Shown here piece by piece: positions 8,901 to 15,258 of a stretch of DNA of 18,120 bases; the first letter of the stretch is position 1; every line of letters begins with the position of its first letter. This DNA is from Alphaproteobacteria bacterium. GTDB taxonomy: Bacteria > Pseudomonadota > Alphaproteobacteria > Micavibrionales > Micavibrionaceae. Location: assembly GCA_030432775.1 (NCBI GenBank), contig JAUILO010000036.1, forward strand, positions 1-18,120, in the 5' to 3' direction. Both the position numbers and the translations under genes were made by a program. The notes beneath the pieces are model-generated. The model saw only the letters and a program-made list of their open reading frames with translations. It was not told where the DNA came from and made no database searches.

Positions 8901-9546
8901 TATTATTTTCGCGGCGTAATGAATCAACAACACCCGGATCAACATATGAACTTGTCACAGCCTGCGGCGCCGCAGATGCCGTTGCCGCTCTTGTTGCTGT
9001 CTGCGAAGACTTAGCCTCCATATTTTGCGGTTTGCCATCAGAAAGGCTGGCCACACAAACATTCAGCTCTTCCTGTGCTTTGGCGTAACCATTCATATCG
9101 AATGTGTAATCATCACCATTAACACTCACCGTTAAAACACCTACTGTCTTCAATGCATCGTAAAACACAGGGTCATGGCCCAGTTTCATAACGAATGCAG
9201 ACTGAGATACAGGTTTAACCGCCTGTGTGCGTTCTTCGAAAGATCCTGCCTTCAGCGTGACATCATAACGATTATCACGGTTTAGAATGTTTTTCTGAAA
9301 ATCAACAGCGAGCGAGCTTTTATCGCCTGTGTTTTGTGCAAATGTCAAAATTGCGTTCTGATCATGGCGGCGTGCCATCGCACAATATGATTGACCTGTC
9401 GAGCCAGAGCTAGCAAGTTTGGATACAGACCAGCTACCTTGCGGCTTTAATAGTTCTGTCGTCTTGGTATACGCATCAGTGGTTGTTAAGAAGAACAACA
9501 TTGTACCGCCCAATACAGTACTCAACAGAAACTTTCTTTTTTGCAT
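5998..9546 (-). CDS. giant exported coiled-coil protein of unknown function
   Basis: I do not recognise a named gene. The 1182-residue product begins with a signal peptide (MQKRKFLLSTVLGGTMLFFL, likely cut after TTTDA at about residue 25). Residues about 36-168 form a predicted beta-rich domain with Trp39, Cys55 and Cys164, vaguely like the IalB family. Residues about 205-968 are almost continuous heptad-type coiled coil rich in Ala, Glu, Gln and Lys, with three 18-residue tandem repeats. A Pro/Ala-rich linker (about 969-1030) leads to a C-terminal domain with Cys1102 and Cys1128 and the stretch SVLFYNHNGVITAIAHE. The frame is open for 43 more codons upstream, but the signal peptide starts at 9546 and a TATAAT lies just before it. 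It follows prfB by 193 nt. A periplasmic scaffold or spacer is my inference. Confidence 0.8.
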   Translation of the reverse strand: MQKRKFLLSTVLGGTMLFFLTTTDAYTKTTELLKPQGSWSVSKLASSGSTGQSYCAMARRHDQNAILTFAQNTGDKSSLAVDFQKNILNRDNRYDVTLKAGSFEERTQAVKPVSQSAFVMKLGHDPVFYDALKTVGVLTVSVNGDDYTFDMNGYAKAQEELNVCVASLSDGKPQNMEAKSSQTATRAATASAAPQAVTSSYVDPGVVDSLRRENNKLRAALETERREFEDRFMREGGGSRTAELVEKVEILEKQNADLQKRISSQASQFTSAQTVPEKASLSPEQLAELASLKKENQSYKAQIADLETRVVGLAKTAATAKQAAANAVAAPVDITASKKFEDEKSMLESRLSELELAVSTRDEELLKLRQAMAAQKAQSEQVATADKAQQARIAELQSALAATQSQQQARITELETALAASGKQESSRIAELEAALAASQTQMQQQAQLLAKAQMDQSSAAVRSVEESQQEQSALAAELAATKAMVAEKEQMISSLNTTLEMKDQALQLAESEAESAANNAVGTVVASEQGSAHSVYQKKISDLEAKLAKKEEELWQAKSKILAKTAKNEPLATGTENAAPQSSAELEQAQRDLALYKEKVASLQKSLSEQQIQLSAMENSDDPAAQSAHVASMAKTIETMREEAKSKDEHIATMEAQLTELQAKLTDNDQSVAAAPDAEMSAELSSLQQAVQAKDSEIADLKTQITDLNARIVASADQQSGAAEKEAQIIALTAQVKAVSNDLMQAQNMIQTMDRDFNVRKSELEDTIRSQSAILAEKEQEKSDLQISMKSEQQKIIEELKLQVADLRLQNERLQDEADSSGIDTEVAENALESMIDFRSIEADLEAVLKERNALAAELESIQDAKQSQRVDLAQGNWEFEKATVRYNEAERQIKRLGDQLEKSKSQCVKEKKVLEYQLFDPEVTKKEQTVRFISLEKDLAAAREALRKQRETYEQQIAALESKVRGTSVARASAPVAAPIRSAAITPAPVSRPGSVPSRVARAPIGAQPAVTHGSVAPQPVAASASTSFASPVSFSQLLQSNGVSLSSPVQVMQGSGPQMAEYAWRSGQVNGNSEQQLLTNVSQYGQAVKSYLAKKKSACHGDFASVPVSEQQAGDLKVSSYDVACVGNGADMSSSVLFYNHNGVITAIAHEAGLENMDEAMDIRDRIASGVLQGKVASR
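8215..8376 (-). repeat. three tandem 54-bp (18-residue) coding repeats
   Basis: Inside the coiled coil three consecutive 18-residue units read ARIAELQSALAATQSQQQ, ARITELETALAASGKQES and SRIAELEAALAASQTQMQ. The shared core is RI-x-EL-x-x-ALAA. The period is not a multiple of seven, so each unit shifts the heptad phase unless a skip residue corrects it. The DNA copies are diverged, so this is an old duplication or selected periodicity more than a fresh slippage event. Confidence 0.7.
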
Positions 9547-9568
9547 TTCAGCGCCCCGATGCTTTACG

Positions 9569-9574
9569 ATTATA
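9569..9574 (-). promoter_or_regulatory. candidate -10 box for the coiled-coil gene
   Basis: A perfect TATAAT reads on the minus strand 22 nt before the ATG at 9546. No convincing -35 sits 16-18 nt further upstream; a TTGACT occurs but about 28 nt away. If this is a real promoter, the upstream in-frame starts near 9594 and 9675 would lie outside the transcript, which supports the chosen start. Confidence 0.25.
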
Positions 9575-9739
9575 TTTACTGCAAATCCCGCCATGATCTT
9601 TAAGTCAAAAGTGACGTACAAACTCAAATACAGGCTTGCGAGGGGACAGAATAGCGTGCGTTTTTTAGAATGCAAAGTGCTTTACTGAAAAATAGGGAAA
9701 TTCTCCTCAATTTTCTGTAGAAAACTGCGTATTTAAAGA

Positions 9740-10847
9740 TTATTTGTCGCCAAGTTGCTTGAATGCAAGTGCCGTTTCCAGAAAATCATCGATTTTTCCG
9801 TTTAAAACCGCAGCAGAATCGGATGTTTCATGACTTGTGCGCAAATCCTTTACCATCTGATATGGATGCAGAACATAAGAGCGGATTTGATGTCCCCAAC
9901 CTATATCTGTTTTCTCGCCATAGGCATCGGCTTGCGCCTCTTCACGCATCTGCATTTCGCGCTCGTATAATTTGGCGCGTAACATCAGTAATGCGTTTGC
10001 TCTGTTTTGATGTTGTGATCTTTCACTCTGGCATGCTGCCACAATTCCGGTTGGCTGGTGTGTTATGCGAACCGCGCTATCTGTGGTGTTTACGTGCTGA
10101 CCACCCGCCCCACTAGAACGATACGTGTCGATTTTTAAATCCTTCTCTTCGATCTCAATCTCAATATTATCATCAATAACCGGAGAGACAGTCACCGAAG
10201 CAAAACTGGTATGCCGGCGTGCATTTGAATCATAAGGCGATATGCGAACCAATCGATGAACACCTGTTTCAGTCTTAAGCCAGCCATAGGCGTTCTCACC
10301 TTCTATCTTCAAACTAGCAGACTTAATACCGGCCTCATCGCCCGCGCTTACCTCAATCAAGGTGGTTTTAAAACCTCTGGAATCCGCCCATCTTAAATAC
10401 ATACGCAAGAGCATTTCTGCCCAGTCCTGAGCTTCTGTACCACCAGAGCCTGAATTCACATCGACAAAGGCGTCATTGCCATCCACCTCACCCGACAACA
10501 TTGTCTCGAGTTGCATTTTTTCTGTGTGAATTTGCAGAGCTTTAATATTTGCTTCTGAATCGTTTAAAATTACGTCATCACCCTCCTCTTCAGCAAGGGC
10601 GATGAATTCAACGCTTTCATTCAAACTATCTTCTATATCTTTGATAGACTTAATCTTTTGATCAAGAGTATTCCGCTCTTTCATCAAAGCCTGCGCTTTA
10701 TCGGAATCAGACCAAAGATCGGGATCTTCACTTAAGGCATTGAGTTCTTCAAGACGCTGAAGAGCGTTATCCCAGTCAAAGATGCCTCCTCAGCAAAGCC
10801 AAAGCCTCTTCGACGCTATTAACAATTGCCTGCGTTTCTGCCTTCAT
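9740..10847 (-). CDS. prfB: peptide chain release factor 2 with programmed +1 frameshift
   Basis: RF2 recognises UGA and UAA stop codons on the ribosome and triggers peptide release. The gene is in two frames: 23 codons from the ATG at 10847 to CTT at 10779 (MKAETQAIVN...LLRRHL), then TGA; after a +1 shift the rest reads from GAC at 10777 to the stop at 9740. The joined protein has 368 residues, close to the E. coli 365. GGQ, the peptidyl-hydrolysis motif, is at about 248-250 (SSGAGGQHVN). The stop-recognition tripeptide is SPY at about 203-205 (RISPYDSNARRHTSF), against SPF in E. coli; I believe the Tyr form is common in alphaproteobacteria. The start has AGGA about 9 nt upstream. Only 27 nt separate it from the DJ-1-like gene, so the two are probably cotranscribed. 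Confidence 0.96.
10775..10790 (-). promoter_or_regulatory. prfB recoding site (internal Shine-Dalgarno plus CTT TGA C)
   Basis: Read on the minus strand: AGGAGG (10790-10785), CAT, then the slippery CTT (10781-10779) and in-frame stop TGA (10778-10776) followed by C. The 3-nt spacing from the Shine-Dalgarno-like hexamer to CTT equals that of the classical E. coli site. When RF2 is scarce the ribosome pauses at the poorly read UGA-C, slips +1 and makes more RF2, so the gene autoregulates through its own product. Confidence 0.96.
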
Positions 10848-10874
10848 TAAAAACAGTCCTATTCAAAAGATCTA

Positions 10875-11450
10875 TTAAGCGGCCTGAACTTCGTTCATGT
10901 CTTTACAGTAACCTGCAAAAAACTCGCTCATAGATTCAATGCATTTTGCGCGATTATCTGCATTCACATCACATGTCATCAAGTTTTCATCTGCACATGG
11001 TGTCTTATCACAGCACTCACCGCCAGCCTGAGCAACAAGATCTTTGATCTCGTCTGAACAATTAACTTTACGACCGCGAACCTGATCAATAAATACCATC
11101 AACTTCATGGCATCGCCAAACACAAAAGTTGGCTTGTTTGTTGCTATGAAACCGCCAATAAAGCGTTTGGTGTGTGCTGTCAGACGAAGTTTATCACCGC
11201 TGCGTGTACCAGATGGAACAACCACAGCATCATAATCAGCAGACAAAGCAACGTTAAGCTGCATATCAACTGCGAAGTGATGCCCCCAGCTATCGTCTTG
11301 CCAACCATTAACCAGACCGTTTTCGGAACTGATAATTCTGACATTCGCTCCACATTGCGCCAAACAACGCTGTGTTTCTACGAGGTCTTCCTGACAAAAA
11401 CCATTAGCGACTACAACAGCCACTTTCATACCTGTAAGAATCTTATCCAT
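10875..11450 (-). CDS. cysteine-rich DJ-1/PfpI-like protein lacking the usual nucleophile
   Basis: This 191-residue protein has the outline of the DJ-1/PfpI (class I glutamine amidotransferase-like) fold: MKVAVVVANGF with an acidic QEDLVE stretch, RIISSENG, and DAVVVPSGTRSGDKLR. Where active members carry the nucleophile elbow (roughly A-x-C-H-G), this one reads TFVFGDAMKLM (residues 108-118), with no cysteine there, so protease, deglycase or glyoxalase activity seems unlikely. It has ten cysteines (19, 29, 33, 131, 146, 147, 152, 160, 170, 182), seven in the C-terminal third. No signal peptide is seen, so it should be cytoplasmic. The ATG at 11450 has GGAGT about 9 nt upstream; the internal Met8 lacks a better site. 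It lies 27 nt before prfB on the same strand. Family membership is likely; function is unknown. Confidence 0.72.
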   Translation of the reverse strand: MDKILTGMKVAVVVANGFCQEDLVETQRCLAQCGANVRIISSENGLVNGWQDDSWGHHFAVDMQLNVALSADYDAVVVPSGTRSGDKLRLTAHTKRFIGGFIATNKPTFVFGDAMKLMVFIDQVRGRKVNCSDEIKDLVAQAGGECCDKTPCADENLMTCDVNADNRAKCIESMSEFFAGYCKDMNEVQAA

Positions 11451-11489
11451 AAATAATTACTCCTGATTCGTTCGGAATTTTATTATCCC

Positions 11490-11600
11490 AATTTTTATTG
11501 AGACTTCCCCCATACAGCCTGCCATCGGCCGGAGAAAAGTCGCCCTTGCCCTTCTGAAACGAAGGAAGTAAACGTGAGAAGGTGAAACTCGCTGCTTCGC
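11490..11600. repeat. REP-like intergenic sequence upstream of the DJ-1-like gene
   Basis: The 247-nt gap 11451-11697 has a GC-richer block flanked by AT-rich DNA. It holds the palindrome CGGCCG (11527-11532), a short hairpin CCTTC (11550-11554) with GAAGG (11561-11565), and a second pairing partner AGAAGG (11577-11582). Conceptual translation gives FTFSRLLPSFQKGKGDFSPA, a style of spurious peptide often seen where dispersed palindromic repeats are mis-called as genes. Only one copy is present here, so repeat status is inference. The block could instead be an untranslated leader or the cysE 3' region. Confidence 0.35.
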
Positions 11601-11697
11601 AACAAAATGTCAAGTAATTTATAAAAAATATGAAAACTAACCACCTACATAAGCTAACGCTAATTAAAGCGTAACCATTACCTACAAACACTTACAT

Positions 11698-12387
11698 CTA
11701 TGCAGAATTTGTCTTGCTTGCCGCACTACGCTTTGACGGTGTCTTTGCGATCTTACCTTGCCCTGCGCGCTTATTGATATCTTTTTTGATTCTCTCCAGC
11801 TCTTTTTCCAGCTTTTCAACGGCCTCGCCGAGCGGATCAAGATTTTCAGATTGCGGCAAGCCATAAGCAACTGCTTTCTCATTGCCACATTCAATGATAC
11901 GTGCCGGATTACCAACAGCCGTACAATGTGGCAAGACATTACGCGTCACAACAGCATTCGCGCCAATCGTTGCTTTCTCGCCAATGACTATTGGCCCCAA
12001 AACCTGTGCGCCCGCACCAACCATAACGCCATCTTCCAAGGTCGGATGTCTTTTTTCTGGCTTGTCATTACCACGGCCACCCAAGGTGACCCCTTGATAT
12101 AATGTTACATCATCGCCAATTTCGGTTGTTTCGCCAATTACAACACCCATACCGTGATCTATAAACAATCTCTTGCCCAGTTTTACACCTGGGTGGATTT
12201 CTATACCGGTCAGCAAGCGCGTTAAATTCGCCCAAAAACGTGCAAGCGCCTTAAGACGCAAATTCCAAAGCAAATGCGAGACTTTATGCAGTCCAACTGC
12301 ATGAAACCCCGGATATGCCAGCACAACTTCAAAAAAAGTGGGCCTTGCCGGGTCTCTATCCCGTATGGATTTGATAAAAGTTAGCAC
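11698..12387 (-). CDS. cysE: serine O-acetyltransferase (CysE/EpsC type)
   Basis: The enzyme acetylates L-serine with acetyl-CoA to O-acetylserine, the precursor used by CysK. With the start chosen it has 229 residues: a short helical N-terminus (SIRDRDPARPTFFEVVLAYP), then left-handed beta-helix hexapeptide repeats containing the catalytic DHGMGVVIGE (Asp77, His78), GVTLGGRGNDKPEKRHPTL (His114) and GNPARII. A basic tail with a short coiled coil and Lys/Ala/Ser-rich end follows. I chose GTG at 12387 because AGAGGT lies about 9 nt before it and the protein then starts eight residues before RDPAR, as in short EpsC-type enzymes. The frame is also open from an ATG at 12489, adding 34 Lys/Arg/Thr-rich residues with no good ribosome site; either start is possible. 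cysK precedes it on the same strand. Product confidence is high, start confidence moderate. Confidence 0.92.
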   Translation of the reverse strand: MLTFIKSIRDRDPARPTFFEVVLAYPGFHAVGLHKVSHLLWNLRLKALARFWANLTRLLTGIEIHPGVKLGKRLFIDHGMGVVIGETTEIGDDVTLYQGVTLGGRGNDKPEKRHPTLEDGVMVGAGAQVLGPIVIGEKATIGANAVVTRNVLPHCTAVGNPARIIECGNEKAVAYGLPQSENLDPLGEAVEKLEKELERIKKDINKRAGQGKIAKTPSKRSAASKTNSA

Positions 12388-12448
12388 AGAATTATTACCT
12401 CTAATTTGTTCTGTTTCGTATGTACTGTTTCTTGTGTTTTTATGCGTT

Positions 12449-12472
12449 AGTTCTTTTGTGTAAGTTCTTTTG
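12449..12472 (-). repeat. 14-bp tandem repeat in the cysE leader
   Basis: On the minus strand CAAAAGAACT occurs twice (12472-12463 and 12458-12449) with a 14-bp period. It lies in the stretch between the two possible cysE starts. It could be a regulator site or part of an N-terminal extension; one period is not decisive. Confidence 0.4.
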
Positions 12473-12489
12473 CGGATATCCTGCTTCAT

Positions 12490-12616
12490 ACGTTCTGGCA
12501 GGAAGCCGGACTTTTAAAATAAGAAAATAGAATTAAAACCATGCGGCCTGACATTGCAAGCTTATATTGCAGCGCATAAAAACCATGCTAGCGCGTTACG
12601 CCTACACTCGTTCAGG
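12490..12616. other. cysK-cysE intergenic region with small repeats
   Basis: The 127-nt gap holds a 10-bp direct repeat AAAACCATGC (12535-12544 and 12579-12588, 44 bp apart) flanking a dyad TGCAA (12555-12559) / TTGCA (12567-12571). On the minus strand the dyad centre contains TATAAG, a possible -10. No T-run terminator is visible. The layout could be a cysE promoter with a regulator site, but nothing identifies the regulator. Confidence 0.3.
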
Positions 12617-13576
12617 CTATTCCTCTTCGAATAAGGCTGTAGATAAATAACGCTCGGCAAATGAAGGAATAACAACAACAATGGTTTTACCTTCATTCTC
12701 TGGTCGCTTCGCCACCTCAACAGCTGCACTTAGTGCCGCGCCCGAAGAAATACCGACTGTAAGCCCTTCAAGCTTCGCAATAGATCTGGCCATAGCAAAT
12801 GCTTCTTCATTGCTAACCTTTAAAATGGAATCTATCAAATCGGTATCAAGAATATCAGGCACAAACCCCGCACCAATCCCCTGAATTTTGTGTGGCCCTG
12901 ATGTTCCGCCTGATAAAACCGGACTATCTATCGGTTCGACAGCAATAATCTGCACATCCGGCTTTTGCTCTTTAAACACCTGCGCACAGCCTGTAAGCGT
13001 GCCGCCCGTACCAACGCCGGAAATAAAAATATCAAAATCACCGCCTGTATCCTGCAATATTTCCAAAGCCGTTGTTTCGCGGTGGATCTTCGGGTTATCC
13101 GGATTGGTAAATTGTCCCGGTATGAAGCTATTCTCTGTGTCTGCAGCGATTTCCTTGGCTTTTTCAATAGCGCCGCCCATTCCTTTTTCTTTTGGTGTCA
13201 GGACAAGCTCTGCTCCCATCAACGCCAGCATCTTGCGACGTTCAATCGACATACTTTCAGGCATAGTCAGAATAATGCGGTATCCCTTCGATGCAGCGAC
13301 GAATGCCAGGCCAATGCCTGTATTGCCCGATGTCGGCTCGACAATCACCGTTTGATCCGGTGAAATCTTGCCCGCCTTTTCGGCCTCTGTAATCATTGAA
13401 TAGGCAATACGGTCTTTCACCGATGATAACGGATTAAAAAACTCCAGCTTGGCTAGAATTGTGGCCTTAAGCCCTTCGCGTTCGGTTAACCCCGGTAGTT
13501 TTACAAGCGGAGTACTTCCGATTGTATCAATGATGCTCTCATATACTTTGCCGTGTGATCTAACCTTGCCGCTCAT
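12617..13576 (-). CDS. cysK: cysteine synthase A (O-acetylserine sulfhydrylase)
   Basis: This 319-residue PLP enzyme joins O-acetylserine and sulfide to give L-cysteine in the cytoplasm. The PLP lysine is Lys54 in SSVKDRIAYSMI; the substrate loop is PTSGNTG (81-87); GVGTGGTLTG binds the PLP phosphate and GISSGAA lies near the cofactor ring. Length and all motifs are standard. The ATG has AGAGGGTT about 8 nt upstream. It is the first gene of the minus-strand run and lies 229 nt (or 127 nt with the longer start) before cysE, which makes its substrate; the two enzymes form the cysteine synthase complex in many bacteria. CysM- or CBS-like relatives are alternatives, but the motifs favour CysK. 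Confidence 0.95.
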   Translation of the reverse strand: MSGKVRSHGKVYESIIDTIGSTPLVKLPGLTEREGLKATILAKLEFFNPLSSVKDRIAYSMITEAEKAGKISPDQTVIVEPTSGNTGIGLAFVAASKGYRIILTMPESMSIERRKMLALMGAELVLTPKEKGMGGAIEKAKEIAADTENSFIPGQFTNPDNPKIHRETTALEILQDTGGDFDIFISGVGTGGTLTGCAQVFKEQKPDVQIIAVEPIDSPVLSGGTSGPHKIQGIGAGFVPDILDTDLIDSILKVSNEEAFAMARSIAKLEGLTVGISSGAALSAAVEVAKRPENEGKTIVVVIPSFAERYLSTALFEEE

Positions 13577-13884
13577 AATAACCCTCTAAATATCATAAAT
13601 GCTTTGTTCGCGTTAAACGCCAACTCAATATAACCCAATAAACACTGCGCTTATAACGTGTAAAAATAGCAAATAAACCTCATTTTACGCAGGATATGTC
13701 ATTTAATATGTGCTATCCTAGAAAAAATTCAAATTCTTTTTGGTTTGTATATCTCAGCAAACCTGCCAAAGAGCGCTTGACATTCTATCTTGCTGGTTTA
13801 TCAAAGAAAAACATTTATATTGAATACTGAATTGTATAGAATAACACCGGATTAATTCACACGGAATTCACGAGGAGCCTATTT
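13577..13884. promoter_or_regulatory. divergent promoter region between cysK and the OmpA-like gene
   Basis: These 308 nt hold no gene. Two dyads are visible: GGATA (13692-13696) with TATCC (13714-13718), whose interior also pairs partly through CAT/ATG, and GGTTTG (13742-13747) with CAAACC (13758-13763). On the plus strand a perfect -35, TTGACA (13777-13782), is followed 16 nt later by the weak -10 TATCAA, a candidate promoter for the OmpA-like gene with a leader of about 75 nt. I found no convincing cysK promoter. Confidence 0.4.
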
Positions 13885-14787
13885 ATGAAATTTTTAAGCA
13901 ACGTTTGCATGGTTGGAGTTATGCTTAGCCTGACTGCGTGTACTTTCAAAAAGCACACCGAGGTAGAAGCATTAAACGAAATTCAAGCCGTAGGCAGTCC
14001 TTTCACACAGCATTTAACTGATGAATACCGTGAATTCGCAAATTACGAACTCAACACAGAATATGATTACCCTGATGCGATCCATTTCGCACGTAAGGGT
14101 CTTGCAACCGCATCTGGTAAAGTTGTCATGCCTGAGCCAATCGTTGATTGGAACCTGAATGTTGAACACCAGCAAGAACTTGCAACAGCCAGAGGCCGCC
14201 TTGTAAAAGTGCTGGACCTAGGCGCAAGATCTGTTGCCCCAAGAGAAGCTGCTCACGCCCAAGCCAAGTTTGATTGCTGGGTCGAGCAACAAGAAGAAAA
14301 CTGGCAAGATGACGATATCGCATCTTGTAAATCCGAATTCCTAGCTGCGATCGACGCATTGGAAGCTCTGATCGGCCCTGCTCCTGAGCCTGTTGTCGAG
14401 GCAATGCCACCGATTGCTATGGAAGAAGAGGCGCCTGCCGAACAACTACAACCTAAAGATGCGATGTACCTCGTATTCTTCGACTTTGACGAGTCAACTG
14501 TTGAAGCTGCTGGTCAAAGCGTTCTTGACGCGATAGCAAACGAAGTGACAAGCCGTAACCTGAACCTTGTTCGCGTCCTTGGCCACACAGATAGTTCCGG
14601 TCCAAACGCCTACAACGAAAAACTAGCTCTAAAACGTGCAAACGCTGTTCGTGACGGTTTGATCGCTAGAGGTGTTGATGCTGGACTTATCAAGGTTGAT
14701 GCACGCGGTGAACTAGATCTGCTTGTTAAAACAATTGATAACATTCGTGAGCCAGCAAACAGACGTGTGGAAGTGACTTTCAACTAA
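13885..14787 (+). CDS. OmpA-domain outer-membrane lipoprotein
   Basis: The 300-residue product has a lipoprotein signal peptide with lipobox LTAC (Cys19). Residues about 40-165 form an N-terminal domain with the conserved-looking AAHAQAKFDCWVEQQEENWQ and DIASCKSEF (Cys131 and Cys148 may pair), which I recall from alphaproteobacterial OmpA-family proteins but cannot name. A Pro/Glu-rich linker (about 165-192) leads to a C-terminal OmpA/Pal-type peptidoglycan-binding domain (about 195-299): FFDFDESTV, LGHTDSSGPNAYNEKLALKRA and NRRVEV, with Asp235 and Arg293 or Arg294 as the expected diaminopimelate ligands. The likely role is tethering the outer membrane to peptidoglycan. The start has GAGGAG 7 nt upstream. 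apaG follows 39 nt later on the same strand. It is not Pal itself, since the N-terminal domain is extra and no tol genes adjoin. Confidence 0.88.
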   Translation: MKFLSNVCMVGVMLSLTACTFKKHTEVEALNEIQAVGSPFTQHLTDEYREFANYELNTEYDYPDAIHFARKGLATASGKVVMPEPIVDWNLNVEHQQELATARGRLVKVLDLGARSVAPREAAHAQAKFDCWVEQQEENWQDDDIASCKSEFLAAIDALEALIGPAPEPVVEAMPPIAMEEEAPAEQLQPKDAMYLVFFDFDESTVEAAGQSVLDAIANEVTSRNLNLVRVLGHTDSSGPNAYNEKLALKRANAVRDGLIARGVDAGLIKVDARGELDLLVKTIDNIREPANRRVEVTFN

Positions 14788-14826
14788 TATTTCATCTGCT
14801 GCTATAGCGTAGACTGGATTGTTGTT

Positions 14827-15219
14827 ATGTACGAAAAAATAACGAAGAATGTTAGCGTTCGCGTAAAACCTTCGTATCTTGAAGAGCAATCCAGCCCTGA
14901 GGATAACCATTTCGTTTGGGCTTATCATGTTCGCATTGAAAATCAGGGCGATGAAACACTAACCCTTCATTCCAGATACTGGAAAATTATGGATGATCGG
15001 GGAAGTACACAAATAGTTGAAGGCGACGGCGTTGTTGGTGAACAGCCAATATTAAACCCTGGTGATGTCTTTGAATATACAAGTGGTACGCCGTTAACAA
15101 CAGCAAGCGGCATCATGGTCGGAAGTTACTTTATGAAGAACGTAGACGGCACTGACCTACAGGTCGAAATCCCTGCATTCTCCCTTGATAGTCCCTACCA
15201 GATTGCCGTTATACACTAG
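14827..15219 (+). CDS. apaG: ApaG domain protein
   Basis: This 130-residue protein matches ApaG (also called CorD) along its length: RVKPSYLEEQSSPEDNHFVWAYHVRIEN, SRYWKIMDDRG, VEGDGVVGEQPILNPGDVFEY and GSYFMKNVDG. ApaG folds as an immunoglobulin-like beta sandwich; its bacterial role is not firmly settled, with older links to cobalt resistance and magnesium efflux and to Ap4A metabolism through the apaGH operon of E. coli. apaH is not in this window. The ATG has only a weak GGA about 8 nt upstream. It sits 39 nt after the OmpA-like gene and 39 nt before trkH, so transcription with both neighbours is plausible. Confidence 0.95.
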   Translation: MYEKITKNVSVRVKPSYLEEQSSPEDNHFVWAYHVRIENQGDETLTLHSRYWKIMDDRGSTQIVEGDGVVGEQPILNPGDVFEYTSGTPLTTASGIMVGSYFMKNVDGTDLQVEIPAFSLDSPYQIAVIH

Positions 15220-15258
15220 CACACACATAACGAGAGCAAAAACAATGAGGGGAAATCA

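Noticed and set aside
8534..9088. 184-codon open frame on the plus strand
   Set aside because: It is antisense to the Ala-rich coiled-coil gene; biased codon composition leaves the opposite strand open.
9547..9675. Upstream in-frame starts for the coiled-coil gene
   Set aside because: They put 43 (or 16) residues ahead of a textbook signal peptide, and a TATAAT lies between them and the chosen ATG.
9690..9735. AT-rich dyads after prfB as an intrinsic terminator
   Set aside because: Stems are A+T only or have a two-base loop, and there is no proper T-run after a GC stem.
10875..11450. Functional PfpI protease or glutamine amidotransferase
   Set aside because: The nucleophile elbow contains no cysteine, so a catalytic label is not supported.
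11443..11691. 82-codon open frame on the minus strand between cysE and the DJ-1-like gene
   Set aside because: It runs through the REP-like block, overlaps the DJ-1 start, has no convincing ribosome site, and the peptide looks like translated repeat.
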